A DNA stretch of 64,000 nucleotides from Nostoc sp. MS1 (GCF_019976755.1 NZ_AP023441.1:1612001-1676000), one strand, 5' to 3'; numbered from the stretch's first letter, positions 53,231-62,787 are shown. Notes: generated by a model from the sequence alone, not told the origin. Numbers and translations are program-made.

Positions 53231-54682
53231 ATGGATGGGCTGGAAGCTGTAGAATTAAGCTGGTATCAAGTACTTGAAGAGAATAATTCATTTAGGCTAG
53301 ACAGCTACTTTTTCCACAAAGCTTATTTAGAAGAAGATAATTTAAGAGATAAATTTGAAAATGTAATTTTAGGCAATATAGCATTTATAACAGATGGTCA
53401 ACATGGTTATCATGAAGTTGATGAAACTTCTAACATATCGCATATAACAGCCAAGAATACTAAAAATTGGTTTACAGATAATTATAACTGTGACAAACTT
53501 GCTAAATGGGTTGATGAAAAAAATCAACGTTCTTCTCTGCAAGAGAATGATATTCTGTTATCAAATCGTGGAACGGTTGGTTATTGCTCAATTGTAAAAT
53601 CAAATATTTTGCCTGCAAATATTGATCAAGATATCGCAAGAATTGTGTTAAATTCTAATTCACCAATTATTACTGAGTATTTAACAACATATTTAAACTC
53701 TAAGTTTGGTAATGATTGGGTTATTAGGAATATGTCAGGTATGGTACAACAGGATCTACCTTTAAATAAGATACGAGAAATACCTGTTCCTATACTAACT
53801 ACTTCCTTACAATATGCTATTAAAAAATTAACTGAAGCTTCTTGGTTGTTTTTTCAACAATCAAAACAAGCATACGAAGATGCTGAAGAGTTGCTCCTTA
53901 TAGAACTAAACTTAAAAGACTGGCAACCTACCGAAGATAACATTGCTGTGAAAAGTTTTTCATCTTCATTCTTTGCTTCCGGTCGCTTAGATGCTGAGTA
54001 TTATCATCCTAAAGTTGACCAATTAATTCAACGACTTGAAGAAAAGGTTGAACTCACAGCATTGGGTAACTTACTTACGGTTAACCAACGTGGAAAACAA
54101 CCAAACTATATTGAAGATGAAGAAGCAGTTAAAAATGTTTTGCCTGTAATTAACTCTAAACACGTTCAAAAGAGAGAAGTAATTCTTACAGATAATCGCT
54201 TTGCAACTGTTTCTGATAGTAATAATACTTTAACTATTCAAAAAAATGATGTCCTGATAAATGGTACTGGTAGAGGAACAATGGGGAGGTGTGCGCCTTA
54301 TTTGTATGAAGAGCCAGCTTTACCAGATAATCATGTAACTATTCTCAGAACTGATTTACTAGACCAAGTTTACTTATCCATATATTTAAACAGTATTGCA
54401 GGACAGTTTCAAGTGGAGAAATATCTTAAAGGCTCATCAGGGCAACTTGAACTATATCCTAATGATATTGCTCAATTTCTAGTCTGGGTTGCGCCAGACT
54501 CAGTTCAGCAGCAAATTAGAAATAAAGTTGAAGAATCACATCAAAAACGTGAACAATCCAAACAACTGTTAGAAATTGCTAAAACAGGGGTAGAGAAAGC
54601 AATAGAAACTGACGAAGCTACAGCAACCGCATGGATGAATCAGCAACTTACAGCTTTGGGAATTAATCTAGAATTAGGTTAA
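53231..54682 (+). CDS. hsdS: Restriction-modification specificity subunit (S)
   Basis: A 483-residue S subunit with two target-recognition domains (about 10-200 and 240-430) and coiled-coil regions. The repeated conserved blocks are ENDILLSNRGTVGYCSIVKS and KNDVLINGTGRGTMGRCAPY, then TYLNSKFGNDWVIRN and IYLNSIAGQFQVEKYL. It should guide the methylase and nuclease to a bipartite site. Whether MDGLEAVELSW is the true start or an internal Met of a former M-S fusion is not clear. Confidence 0.88.
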   Translation: MDGLEAVELSWYQVLEENNSFRLDSYFFHKAYLEEDNLRDKFENVILGNIAFITDGQHGYHEVDETSNISHITAKNTKNWFTDNYNCDKLAKWVDEKNQRSSLQENDILLSNRGTVGYCSIVKSNILPANIDQDIARIVLNSNSPIITEYLTTYLNSKFGNDWVIRNMSGMVQQDLPLNKIREIPVPILTTSLQYAIKKLTEASWLFFQQSKQAYEDAEELLLIELNLKDWQPTEDNIAVKSFSSSFFASGRLDAEYYHPKVDQLIQRLEEKVELTALGNLLTVNQRGKQPNYIEDEEAVKNVLPVINSKHVQKREVILTDNRFATVSDSNNTLTIQKNDVLINGTGRGTMGRCAPYLYEEPALPDNHVTILRTDLLDQVYLSIYLNSIAGQFQVEKYLKGSSGQLELYPNDIAQFLVWVAPDSVQQQIRNKVEESHQKREQSKQLLEIAKTGVEKAIETDEATATAWMNQQLTALGINLELG

Positions 54683-54712
54683 TAGGGTAACATCTACATT
54701 TTACTGGGTATG

Positions 54713-54762
54713 AAAAGCGATCGCACCGCCCGCAACGCCAGCACATCAGGCGATCGCTTTTT
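54713..54762. terminator. Bidirectional hairpin built from HIP1 octamers
   Basis: AAAAGCGATCGC (54713-54724) and its inverse GCGATCGCTTTTT (54750-54762) pair around a 25-base loop, with T-runs on both strands, between the convergent S-subunit and FMN-reductase genes. Each arm contains a HIP1 octamer (GCGATCGC), so these repeats seem to serve as a terminator. Confidence 0.7.
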
Positions 54763-54763
54763 A

Positions 54764-55342
54764 TTAATTCAACTTAAATAGAATATCCGCTACGTTTTTG
54801 CCCAAGTTCTGCACAGATTCTTGCTGTTTAGGGTCTTTTAGCGAACCATCAGCATTAAATACTTGACTAGCATTCGGTACAGCAACCTGATCAGGAAGTA
54901 CCAACACCTTAATATTTCCTAGAATAGACCGCAGATGTACCAAACCTCGCAACCCGCCTAGTCCACCGGGAGAAGTACTCATGATAGCCGCAACTTTTCC
55001 TGCAAATGCAGCCAAAGGAGGCTCATTTGATGCTGGACGAGAAGCCCAATCAATCGCATTTTTTAAAACTGCAGTCAGCGAGCTGTTGTATTCTGGGGAA
55101 GCAATTAACAATCCTTGATGAGAAATTAACAGGTCTTTTAAGGTTTTAGCATTGGGAGGTAAACCTTCTCGCGCCTCTAAATCTTCGTCATACAGAGGTA
55201 ATGGTAAATCTCGTAAATCAATGTAAGTCACCTCTGCGCCTGCTGCTTTTGCACCGGCTGCGGCAATTTTCACTAACCTTTTGTTATAAGAATCTATGCG
55301 TGTGCTTCCAGCAAAGGCCAGTATTTTGGGTGTATTTGCCAT
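54764..55342 (-). CDS. NADPH-dependent FMN reductase
   Basis: A 192-residue flavodoxin-fold reductase (FMN_red type). It begins ILAFAGSTRIDSYNKRLVKIA, where GSTR..S contacts the FMN phosphate, and has LLIASPEYNSSLTAVLKNAIDWASR, the PEYN..P..LKNAIDW signature. It could reduce quinones, chromate or azo dyes or supply FMNH2. The start MANTPKILAF was chosen; the frame to 55402 adds 20 residues. Confidence 0.92.
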   Translation of the reverse strand: MANTPKILAFAGSTRIDSYNKRLVKIAAAGAKAAGAEVTYIDLRDLPLPLYDEDLEAREGLPPNAKTLKDLLISHQGLLIASPEYNSSLTAVLKNAIDWASRPASNEPPLAAFAGKVAAIMSTSPGGLGGLRGLVHLRSILGNIKVLVLPDQVAVPNASQVFNADGSLKDPKQQESVQNLGKNVADILFKLN

Positions 55343-55574
55343 GATTACTGGTGATTGTGAGTTGTAAATTATATTCCCCTGCATTATGTAGCGAGGAAAC
55401 AAACCTGGAAGCTAGTTTTAGCTTTTCTTTATAAATGGCGATCAGCTACGCTGGGCGCTTGCGCGATCGCACTTAATATTAGGAAAGTAGAGGAAAATAA
55501 CTTTTGACTATTAACAACACGTTAAAATTAGTTAAGAAGTGATATTTTTTGCAAAAGTCTTAGGAGTTTTTTAC

Positions 55575-55793
55575 ATGTTTATTAGTGAATTGTCACCCAT
55601 ATTTAAACAACTGGTTCAACACCCAGCTTCTTTTCTAGGGGGATTTGCTTCTGGTGTGCTGAGACTCAACTTAGCAGATGATCCTGTAAAAAGCTGGCTA
55701 GACAAACAAACTGGTATTAGCATTTATCCCTCTCCCTTAACTGATGTCGGTAATGGTAGATCCAGTGGCCCACAATCGATATCGATTGAATAA
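55575..55793 (+). CDS. Small protein of unknown function
   Basis: A 72-residue protein MFISELSPIFKQLVQHPASF, then GFASGVLRLNLADDPVKSWL. GGAG lies nine bases before the ATG at 55575, which supports this start over 55539. It has a hydrophobic centre and a polar Pro/Ser-rich end. It is not a family I can name, but the strong start and protein-like composition suggest it is real. Confidence 0.65.
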   Translation: MFISELSPIFKQLVQHPASFLGGFASGVLRLNLADDPVKSWLDKQTGISIYPSPLTDVGNGRSSGPQSISIE

Positions 55794-56299
55794 CAGCTAG
55801 GGATATAAAACTGAGTACTGGTAATAGGTAGGGGATGCAAGAACATTAAACACATGGTCAAAAATCGATATTGCACTCCCCTGTCCTAAACTAACGACAG
55901 CTTGGAAATAAAGTCACAAAGCATTTTCTAACCTGCTTTAATTTATGAGCAACTTGCAGATTAAGAAGCGATTAAATTATGGTTCATATAACCAAGTAAA
56001 GCATTTGTACTAAGTAGCAGCTTTTACATTTTTTCCCATTAATCAAATTTATAAGACTTGCTAATTTTATATTTAAAAATATTGTAAAATCTCTCACTTT
56101 GAAAATTATCATAATCAGTTATCATATGAGCGTATGCCTCAGTTCAGCCCATAGAAGGTTTAGTTGGAGTTAACCCCAGCAAATATTATTGCTGTTCTAC
56201 AACATAGACTATCTGTGACTAAAAAGAGACTATGCAATATTGCCTAGAACTTTTTAAAACTGAACTAGCCGCACTTTGTTAAGAATTACGTGATCCCAC
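55794..56299. other. Gap before the RNA-binding protein gene
   Basis: About 500 bases with no ORF or repeat family recognised. It ends directly before the rbp ATG and should include that gene's promoter and a 5' untranslated region, which is often long in cyanobacterial rbp genes. Confidence 0.45.
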
Positions 56300-56584
56300 A
56301 TGACTATCTACGTTGGAAATCTCTCCTACCGCGCCACTGAAGCAGACTTAAGAGCCGTATTTGCAGACTACGGCGAGGTCAAAAGAGTTGTATTACCTAC
56401 TGACCGTGAAACCGGTCGGATGCGTGGTTTTGCTTTTGTTGAGATGAATGAAGATGCCCAAGAAGATGCTGCTATTACTGAATTAGATGGCGCAGAATGG
56501 ATGGGTCGTCAACTGAAAGTAAATAAGGCTAAACCACGAGAAGATGACCGACGAGGTAGCTGGGGTAAAAAACAAGATTATTAA
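56300..56584 (+). CDS. rbp: RNA-binding protein with one RRM (Rbp family)
   Basis: A 94-residue RRM protein. RNP2 is IYVGNLSY (about 3-10) and RNP1 is RGFAFVEM (about 42-49). The short C-terminal tail (RGSWGKKQDY) is of the Gly-poor type. Such proteins bind U-rich RNA in cyanobacteria, and several are cold-induced or help target thylakoid-protein mRNAs. A terminator hairpin follows. Confidence 0.92.
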   Translation: MTIYVGNLSYRATEADLRAVFADYGEVKRVVLPTDRETGRMRGFAFVEMNEDAQEDAAITELDGAEWMGRQLKVNKAKPREDDRRGSWGKKQDY

Positions 56585-56689
56585 TCAAGTATAGTCTCCA
56601 ATTCTAGCAAATTGTATTCTGTATAACAATAGATAAATATCTATTATTTGCTAGAAACATTTAAAAAATTTAATAGGAAATGTAATGAT

Positions 56690-56741
56690 AAATCCGGCTA
56701 GTTACCATGTGCTAGAAAATTATTATAACTAGTCGGATTTT
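56690..56741 (+). terminator. Hairpin terminator after rbp
   Basis: AAATCCGGCTAGTT (56690-56703) pairs with AACTAGTCGGATTT (56727-56740), with one G-U pair, and is followed by T. It lies 105 bases after the rbp stop. Confidence 0.65.
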
Positions 56742-57091
56742 CATGACTAGACTTTTTTTCGGAGTGTCAGGGTGTAGAGAAAAATCAGTTGGATAATAGC
56801 GTGAAGACTTGAATTTGTACTTTGGCTAACTGGAAAGATAATCTGTTATGCTTTTAAGCTTTTGTTGCCGCAAGTCAAGTGTTATGTAATAAATATCACA
56901 AAAGCGTTACAAGTATATCTTTCCTCTAGCCTCTAACTTCTCACTTTTCAGCGCTTTTCCCTTCACTTTCTTTAGTTTATCTAAAATCACATCCAGGTTC
57001 TTAAATTACCTTTCTAAGATAGAGGCAGTAACCGTGCGTCACGATGCACGAATTGACCCAACAAACAGCCAGTTACTAGGGAATACATAAA
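56742..57091. other. Upstream region of the fbp operon
   Basis: About 350 bases up to fbp. No clear promoter motif; a GTA-N8-CAC site at 56886-56899 is one base off the NtcA consensus and was not called. Confidence 0.4.
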
Positions 57092-58141
57092 ATGGCTCAA
57101 GCTTCAGAATCTTTGGATTTATCTGTCAACAACGCTACAGATAAATCTCTCGACCGCGATTGTACAACCTTATCTCGTCACGTCCTCCAACAACTCCAGA
57201 GTTTTTCACCAGATGCACAAGATTTGAGTGCATTGATGAATCGTATTGGATTAGCTGGTAAATTAGTTGCTCGTCGCCTTAGCCGTGCTGGCTTAATGGA
57301 AGGAGTTCTCGGATTTACTGGGGAAGTGAACGTACAAGGTGAGTCCGTCAAAAAGATGGATGTGTACGCTAATGATGTGTTTATCTCAGTCTTCAAGCAA
57401 AGCGGCTTAGTTTGCCGTCTTGCTTCCGAAGAAATGGATGAACCATATTACATCCCAGAAAATTGCCCCATAGGTCGTTATACCTTACTGTATGACCCCA
57501 TAGATGGCTCCTCAAATACCGATACCAATCTCAGCTTAGGTTCCATTTTTGCTATCCGTCAACAGGAAGGCGATGATGCCGATGGTCAAGCTAAAGACCT
57601 CCTCACCAACGGACGCAAGCAAATTGCCGCAGGATACATCCTCTACGGCCCTAGCACGATGTTAGTTTACACTATTGGTAAGGGAGTTCATTCATTTACC
57701 CTTGACCCCAGCTTAGGTGAATTTATCCTCAGCGAAGAGAATATCCGCATTCCTAACCACGGCTCTGTATATAGTGTGAATGAGGGTAACTTTTGGCAAT
57801 GGGAAGAATCTATGCGGGAGTATATCCGCTACGTCCATCGTACAGAAGGTTACACCGCTCGTTACAGTGGTGCAATGGTGAGCGATATTCACAGAATTTT
57901 AGTACAAGGCGGTGTATTTCTTTACCCAGGAACAATCCAGAAACCTGAAGGTAAATTGCGCTTGTTATACGAATCTGCTCCCCTCGCTTTTTTAATTGAA
58001 CAAGCTGGTGGTCGGGCAACTACAGGATTAATGGATATCTTAGAAGTTGTACCCACAAAACTACACCAACGCACTCCTTTAATTATTGGTAGTAAAGAGG
58101 ACGTAGCCAAGGTTGAGTCTTTTATTCAGAATGGGCATTAG
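57092..58141 (+). CDS. fbp: Class I fructose-1,6-bisphosphatase
   Basis: A 349-residue class I FBPase that removes the 1-phosphate from fructose-1,6-bisphosphate. Metal motif LLYDPIDGSSNTDTNLSLGSIFA (about 131-153) and AMVSDIHRILVQGG near 258 are present. It heads the fbp-tal-zwf-opcA set, which links gluconeogenesis to the oxidative pentose phosphate pathway that feeds NADPH to heterocysts and night metabolism. Confidence 0.96.
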   Translation: MAQASESLDLSVNNATDKSLDRDCTTLSRHVLQQLQSFSPDAQDLSALMNRIGLAGKLVARRLSRAGLMEGVLGFTGEVNVQGESVKKMDVYANDVFISVFKQSGLVCRLASEEMDEPYYIPENCPIGRYTLLYDPIDGSSNTDTNLSLGSIFAIRQQEGDDADGQAKDLLTNGRKQIAAGYILYGPSTMLVYTIGKGVHSFTLDPSLGEFILSEENIRIPNHGSVYSVNEGNFWQWEESMREYIRYVHRTEGYTARYSGAMVSDIHRILVQGGVFLYPGTIQKPEGKLRLLYESAPLAFLIEQAGGRATTGLMDILEVVPTKLHQRTPLIIGSKEDVAKVESFIQNGH

Positions 58142-58384
58142 GAGGCAGGAGGCAGGAGGTAAAGGAGACTTTACTCAACACGCGCTAAAGCGCCGCTTCC
58201 AATAACAGCAATTACTACTCAGCACTCACTCAGCATTTTTTCAGCTAAATGTACTAGATTATCTCAGCCGGCCGATGTCATAAGTGATTAGCAAAGCAAA
58301 AATGCAGAAGTTACTGTCAATACTTTGATGTGTTTTGGCAAATTCACTTAGAACATCTTTTACGGAGTGGAACAAAATTTAGCT
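58142..58384. other. Gap between fbp and tal with repeats
   Basis: Contains GGAGGCA repeats (58141-58158) and ACTCAGCACTCACTCAGCA words (58216-58234). The tal ATG has only a distant GGAG (17 bases), so translation may start from the GTG at 58367 instead. Confidence 0.45.
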
Positions 58385-59530
58385 ATGGCTACTAATCATT
58401 TACTTGAGATTAAAGAATACGGCCAGAGTATTTGGATGGATAATTTGAGCCGTGACCTTATCCAATCGGGAGAATTAAAGAATTTAGTTGAAAATCAGGG
58501 TATTTGTGGCATTACATCTAATCCGGCGATTTTTGAAAAAGCGATCGCCAACAATGTCATTTATGATGCTGATATTGAAGCTGGTGTGCGTGCAGGTAAA
58601 CCCACGCTGGAAATTTATGAATCCCTAGTTTTTGCAGATATACGTAGTGCCTGCGATATCTTGCGTCCTGTATATGATGCCTCGAATAAATTGGATGGTT
58701 ATGTGAGTATCGAAGTCCCACCGACCATCGCCCATGATACACAAGCCACAATTAACGAAGCCCGCCGTTATTATCAACAAATCGGGCGGGAAAATGTGAT
58801 GATTAAAATTCCCGGTACTGAAGCCGGGTTGCCAGCCGTAGAACAGGTGATAGCTGATGGGATTAACGTTAACGTCACCTTGCTATTTTCTGTGCAGAGC
58901 TATATCAACACAGCTTGGGCATATATTCGGGGCTTAGAAAAACGAGCGGCTGAAGGTAAAGATATCAGTAACATTGCTTCTGTTGCTAGTTTCTTCCTCA
59001 GTCGGATTGACAGCAACATCGACGGTAAAATTGATGCTAAATTAGCTCGTGGCGTTGATGATATTAACCTAGAAGCGAGATTAAGGTCTGTTAAAGGTAA
59101 AGTAGCGATCGCCAATGCCAAGATTGCTTATCAAGAGTACAACAAAATTATTGAGAGCGATCGTTGGCAAGCCCTAGCAACCAAAGGGGCAAAAGTGCAA
59201 AGATTATTATGGGCCAGCACCAGCACTAAAGACCCTCATTACAGCGATGTCATGTACGTCGATGAATTGATTGGCCCCGATACCGTCAACACCTTACCCC
59301 CTGCGACCATTACCGCTTGTGCTGACCATTGTGAAGTCGCTAACCGAATAGAAACAGGAGTTGCAGAAGCTTACCAATTGATTGAGAGCCTCAAAGACCC
59401 AGACATCAACATTGATATTGATGTCGTCATGGACGAATTGTTAACCGATGGCATTAACAAATTCGTCCAGCCATTCCAGTCCCTCATGAACTCTTTAGAG
59501 GGCAAAGTCAAGCTATTGTCACCTGTATAG
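58385..59530 (+). CDS. tal: Transaldolase
   Basis: A 381-residue transaldolase of the long form that moves dihydroxyacetone between sugar phosphates. The Schiff-base Lys is in NVMIKIPGTEAG (about 141), with GICGITSNPAIFEKAI near the start and ASFFLSRIDSNIDG. The start MATNHLLEIKEYGQ matches other cyanobacterial Tal proteins; a GTG at 58367 would add six residues. Confidence 0.96.
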   Translation: MATNHLLEIKEYGQSIWMDNLSRDLIQSGELKNLVENQGICGITSNPAIFEKAIANNVIYDADIEAGVRAGKPTLEIYESLVFADIRSACDILRPVYDASNKLDGYVSIEVPPTIAHDTQATINEARRYYQQIGRENVMIKIPGTEAGLPAVEQVIADGINVNVTLLFSVQSYINTAWAYIRGLEKRAAEGKDISNIASVASFFLSRIDSNIDGKIDAKLARGVDDINLEARLRSVKGKVAIANAKIAYQEYNKIIESDRWQALATKGAKVQRLLWASTSTKDPHYSDVMYVDELIGPDTVNTLPPATITACADHCEVANRIETGVAEAYQLIESLKDPDINIDIDVVMDELLTDGINKFVQPFQSLMNSLEGKVKLLSPV

Positions 59531-59632
59531 GGGCAGGGAAGAAGAAAGGGGGCAGGGGGGCAGGGAGCAGGGAGAAAAAACTCTCTAATGCCCCACTCCC
59601 CACTCCCCACTCCCTACTCCCCATTTTCCAAC
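59522..59632. repeat. GGCAGGG and CCCCACT repeats between tal and zwf
   Basis: Purine-rich GGGGCAGGGA words (59528-59575) are followed by CCCCACTCCCCACT heptamers (59590-59625). They are complementary in type, so a hairpin could form between the two genes. Confidence 0.8.
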
Positions 59633-59657
59633 CTCCATCTCAAATCCACAAACTGTT

Positions 59658-61187
59658 ATGGTTAGTCTCCTAGAAAATCCCCTGCGCGTTGGTCTGCAAC
59701 AGCAAGGGATGCCTGAACCCCAAATTATAGTCATCTTTGGCGCTTCTGGTGATCTTACCTGGCGCAAACTCGTCCCAGCACTTTTCAAATTACGCCGGGA
59801 ACGACGCATTCCCCCAGAAACCACTATTGTTGGCGTAGCCCGTCGAGAATGGAGCCACGAATACTTCCGTGAACAAATGCAAAAAGGCATGGAAGAGGCT
59901 CATAGCAACGTCGAACTCGGAGAACTGTGGCAAGATTTCTCTCAAGGTTTGTTCTACTGTCCTGGAGACATAGATAAGCCTGAAAGTTATCAAAAATTAA
60001 AAGATTTATTAAGTGAATTAGACCAGAAAAGAGGTACACGGGGAAACCGGATGTTTTACCTCTCCGTCGCCCCTAACTTCTTTCCTGAAGCTATCAGGCA
60101 ACTAGGCGGCGCAGGAATGCTAGATGATGAGTATAAACATCGTCTAGTAATTGAAAAACCCTTTGGTAGAGACTTGGCATCTGCCCAAAGTCTCAACAAG
60201 GTAGTGCAGAAATATTGTAAAGAAAACCAAGTCTACCGTATTGACCACTACTTGGGTAAAGAAACAGTTCAAAACTTGCTGGTATTCCGCTTTGCCAATG
60301 CGATTTTTGAGCCACTGTGGAACCGTCAGTTTGTTGACCACGTACAAATTACCGTAGCAGAAACCGTAGGCGTTGAAGACCGGGCTGGTTATTACGAACA
60401 AGCCGGTGCATTACGGGATATGTTGCAGAATCACCTTATGCAGCTTTATTGCCTCACAGCAATGGAAGCTCCTAACTCAATGGATGCTGATAGTATCCGT
60501 ACAGAGAAAGTTAAAGTACTACAAGCTACTCGTTTAGCTGATGTACATAACCTGTCACGTTCAGCAGTACGTGGACAATATAGTTCTGGTTGGATGAAAG
60601 GTCAACAAGTTCCAGGGTATCATACAGAACCAGGAGTTGACCCCAAGTCCTCTACTCCTACTTACGTGGCAATGAAGTTTTTGGTAGATAACTGGCGTTG
60701 GCAAGGTGTGCCTTTTTACCTACGTACTGGTAAACGGATGCCGAAAAAAGTCAGTGAAATTTCCATCCACTTCCGTGATGTTCCCTCCCGGATGTTTACA
60801 TCTGCCGCACAACAAAGAAGCGCCAACATTTTGGCGATGCGGATACAACCAAACGAAGGCATTTCTTTACGTTTTGATGTGAAAATGCCAGGAGCAGAGT
60901 TCCGCACTCGTTCCGTAGATATGGATTTCAGCTATGGTTCCTTTGGGATTGAAGCTACTTCTGATGCTTACGATCGCCTATTCCTTGATTGTATGATGGG
61001 CGACCAAACATTATTTACCAGAGCTGACGAAGTAGAAGCAGCTTGGCAGGTAGTCACCCCCGCCCTTTCCGTTTGGGATACACCAGCCGACCCCGCCACC
61101 ATTCCCAAATACGAAGCAGGTACTTGGGAACCAGCAGAAGCAGAATTTTTAATTAACCAAGACGGTCGTCGCTGGCGCAGGCTCTAA
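59658..61187 (+). CDS. zwf: Glucose-6-phosphate 1-dehydrogenase
   Basis: A 509-residue G6PDH, the entry enzyme of the oxidative pentose phosphate pathway, making NADPH. NADP-binding GASGDLTWRKLVPALF (about 29-44), substrate/catalytic motif RIDHYLGKETVQNLLVFRF (about 194-212) and the EKPFGRD segment are all present. In cyanobacteria its activity is redox-controlled and needs OpcA, whose gene follows. Confidence 0.97.
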   Translation: MVSLLENPLRVGLQQQGMPEPQIIVIFGASGDLTWRKLVPALFKLRRERRIPPETTIVGVARREWSHEYFREQMQKGMEEAHSNVELGELWQDFSQGLFYCPGDIDKPESYQKLKDLLSELDQKRGTRGNRMFYLSVAPNFFPEAIRQLGGAGMLDDEYKHRLVIEKPFGRDLASAQSLNKVVQKYCKENQVYRIDHYLGKETVQNLLVFRFANAIFEPLWNRQFVDHVQITVAETVGVEDRAGYYEQAGALRDMLQNHLMQLYCLTAMEAPNSMDADSIRTEKVKVLQATRLADVHNLSRSAVRGQYSSGWMKGQQVPGYHTEPGVDPKSSTPTYVAMKFLVDNWRWQGVPFYLRTGKRMPKKVSEISIHFRDVPSRMFTSAAQQRSANILAMRIQPNEGISLRFDVKMPGAEFRTRSVDMDFSYGSFGIEATSDAYDRLFLDCMMGDQTLFTRADEVEAAWQVVTPALSVWDTPADPATIPKYEAGTWEPAEAEFLINQDGRRWRRL

Positions 61188-61189
61188 TT

Positions 61190-61263
61190 GGTCATTAGTC
61201 ATTAGTCATTAGTCCATAGTCATTAGTTAACTGACAACCGACAACTGACAACTGACAACTGAC
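61190..61263. repeat. STRR between zwf and opcA
   Basis: GTCATTA heptamers (61190-61228) followed by CAACTGA heptamers (61232-61263). Confidence 0.92.
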
Positions 61264-61271
61264 CCTTACGG

Positions 61272-61318
61272 GTTCGGCAGTTGCTACAAGTCGGCAAAGC
61301 CGCCCAACGCACTGCCTC
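61272..61318. repeat. Dispersed GGCAGT...ACTGCC palindromic repeat, copy 2
   Basis: CGGCAGTTGCTACAAGTCGG with a following CCGCCCAACGCACTGCC, similar to the repeat at 28957-29003 (minus strand). The inverted ends GGCAGT/ACTGCC recur. Confidence 0.65.
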
Positions 61319-61350
61319 ACAACTAACTACTAACAACTAACAAATTGGCT

Positions 61351-62727
61351 ATGACTTCCCAAGCTCCTACAATATACTCACTTCAAGCCCCAAAGGATAT
61401 TTCGCTCAACGAAATCGAAGCGGAACTCAATCAAATTTGGCAAAGCTATGGCATTACTGGTGAAGATGGCGCACTACCTGCGGCTACTCGTGCTACTACA
61501 TTTACTCTAGTAGTTTATGAACCAGAAGAAACCCAATATCTGTTGGCTTCTTTAGGATTTTATAATGGCCCAATTGATGGCATTTTAGGGCCGCAGACAG
61601 AAGCCGCACTGCAACAAGTACAAATCAAATACGCACTACCCGAAACTGGTACAGCCACACCAGAAACCATAGCGAAACTGCGGGAAGAATACAGCAAGCG
61701 TCAAGGCAGTAACGCTACAGGTAATGGTTCTAATGGTAATACTTCTTATAGTTATAGTTCTAGCCCTAGAATTGCTGACGAAATTGCCCTACGCAACCCT
61801 TGCCGGATTATTGCCCTATTCCCAATTGTGGGTGAAGATGAAGGCGTAAAGGCGCAAGTTTCTGCTTACTGTCCGATTCAAAAACAATCTTCCAGCACCC
61901 TCATTTGCTGCGAGTATATTACCCTGAGTGGTACAGCTGCGGCTTTGGAAAGAATTGGCGGGATGATTCCTGCTTTGTTAATTGGTGGTTTACCCAAATT
62001 CTTGTGGTGGAAGGCTACACCAGACCCCAACAACATTTTATTTAAGAGATTGGCAGCCGTTTGTAATAACGTCATCGTTGATTCTTGCGACTTTAACGAA
62101 CCAGAAAGCGATTTAAGTAGTTTGCAAGAGTTGGTAGAAAATGGCGTACCTGTGGCTGACTTAAACTGGCGTAGACTGGCTGCATGGCAAGAGTTGACAG
62201 CCGAAGCCTACGATCCCCCAAATCGTCGTGAAGCCTTGGGAGAAATTGACCGCGTAAACATCGATTACGAAAAGGGCAACCCCACCCAAGCATTGTTGTT
62301 CTTGGGTTGGTTGGCGAGTCGTCTACAATGGCTACCAGTTTCCTATCAAAAGGAAAGCGGCGACTACGACATCACCCGTATTCAATTTGTTAACCAAGAC
62401 CAAAAGCAAGTAGAAGCCGAGTTAGCAGGGGTTCCCGTTGCTGATGCAGGTGAGATTGTGGGTGATTTAATTGCTCTACGCCTCAGTTCCACCAATCCTC
62501 AAGCCAACTGTGGCACAGTCATCTGCTCAGAAACAGGCGGTTGTATGCGGATGGAAACCCACGGCGGCGCTCAAGCTGCGGGTTTGTTCCAACAGGTCGG
62601 TTCTTTGTCAGAACAAAAAGCAGAAGCTTTGCTCAGTCAGCAGGTGCAACGTTGGGGACGTGAATCACTTTTTGAAGAAAGTCTTGCAGTTGTGGCGCAA
62701 GTATTGAAGATAAGAGCAAATAGTTAA
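61351..62727 (+). CDS. opcA: G6PDH assembly/allosteric protein OpcA
   Basis: A 458-residue OpcA that activates Zwf and assembles its oligomer. The N-terminal part has a peptidoglycan-binding-like segment, YLLASLGFYNGPIDGILGPQTEAALQ (about 60-85). The OpcA domain follows with GGLPKFLWWKATPDPN, NWRRLAAWQELTAEAYDPP and QANCGTVICSETGGCMRMETHGGAQAAG (a Cys-rich stretch that could be redox-active). The start MTSQAPTIYSLQ is an ATG; a TTG six bases earlier is less likely. Confidence 0.95.
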   Translation: MTSQAPTIYSLQAPKDISLNEIEAELNQIWQSYGITGEDGALPAATRATTFTLVVYEPEETQYLLASLGFYNGPIDGILGPQTEAALQQVQIKYALPETGTATPETIAKLREEYSKRQGSNATGNGSNGNTSYSYSSSPRIADEIALRNPCRIIALFPIVGEDEGVKAQVSAYCPIQKQSSSTLICCEYITLSGTAAALERIGGMIPALLIGGLPKFLWWKATPDPNNILFKRLAAVCNNVIVDSCDFNEPESDLSSLQELVENGVPVADLNWRRLAAWQELTAEAYDPPNRREALGEIDRVNIDYEKGNPTQALLFLGWLASRLQWLPVSYQKESGDYDITRIQFVNQDQKQVEAELAGVPVADAGEIVGDLIALRLSSTNPQANCGTVICSETGGCMRMETHGGAQAAGLFQQVGSLSEQKAEALLSQQVQRWGRESLFEESLAVVAQVLKIRANS

Positions 62728-62787
62728 TTTTTGCTAACAACAAGTAAGTTTTCTTCATCTTGCAAATCAAGTAGTGCGGATGAAGTG

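Noticed and set aside
56886..56899. NtcA site before fbp (GTA-N8-CAC)
   Set aside because: The second half should be TAC; one base off with no -10 box at the right spacing, so chance is likely.
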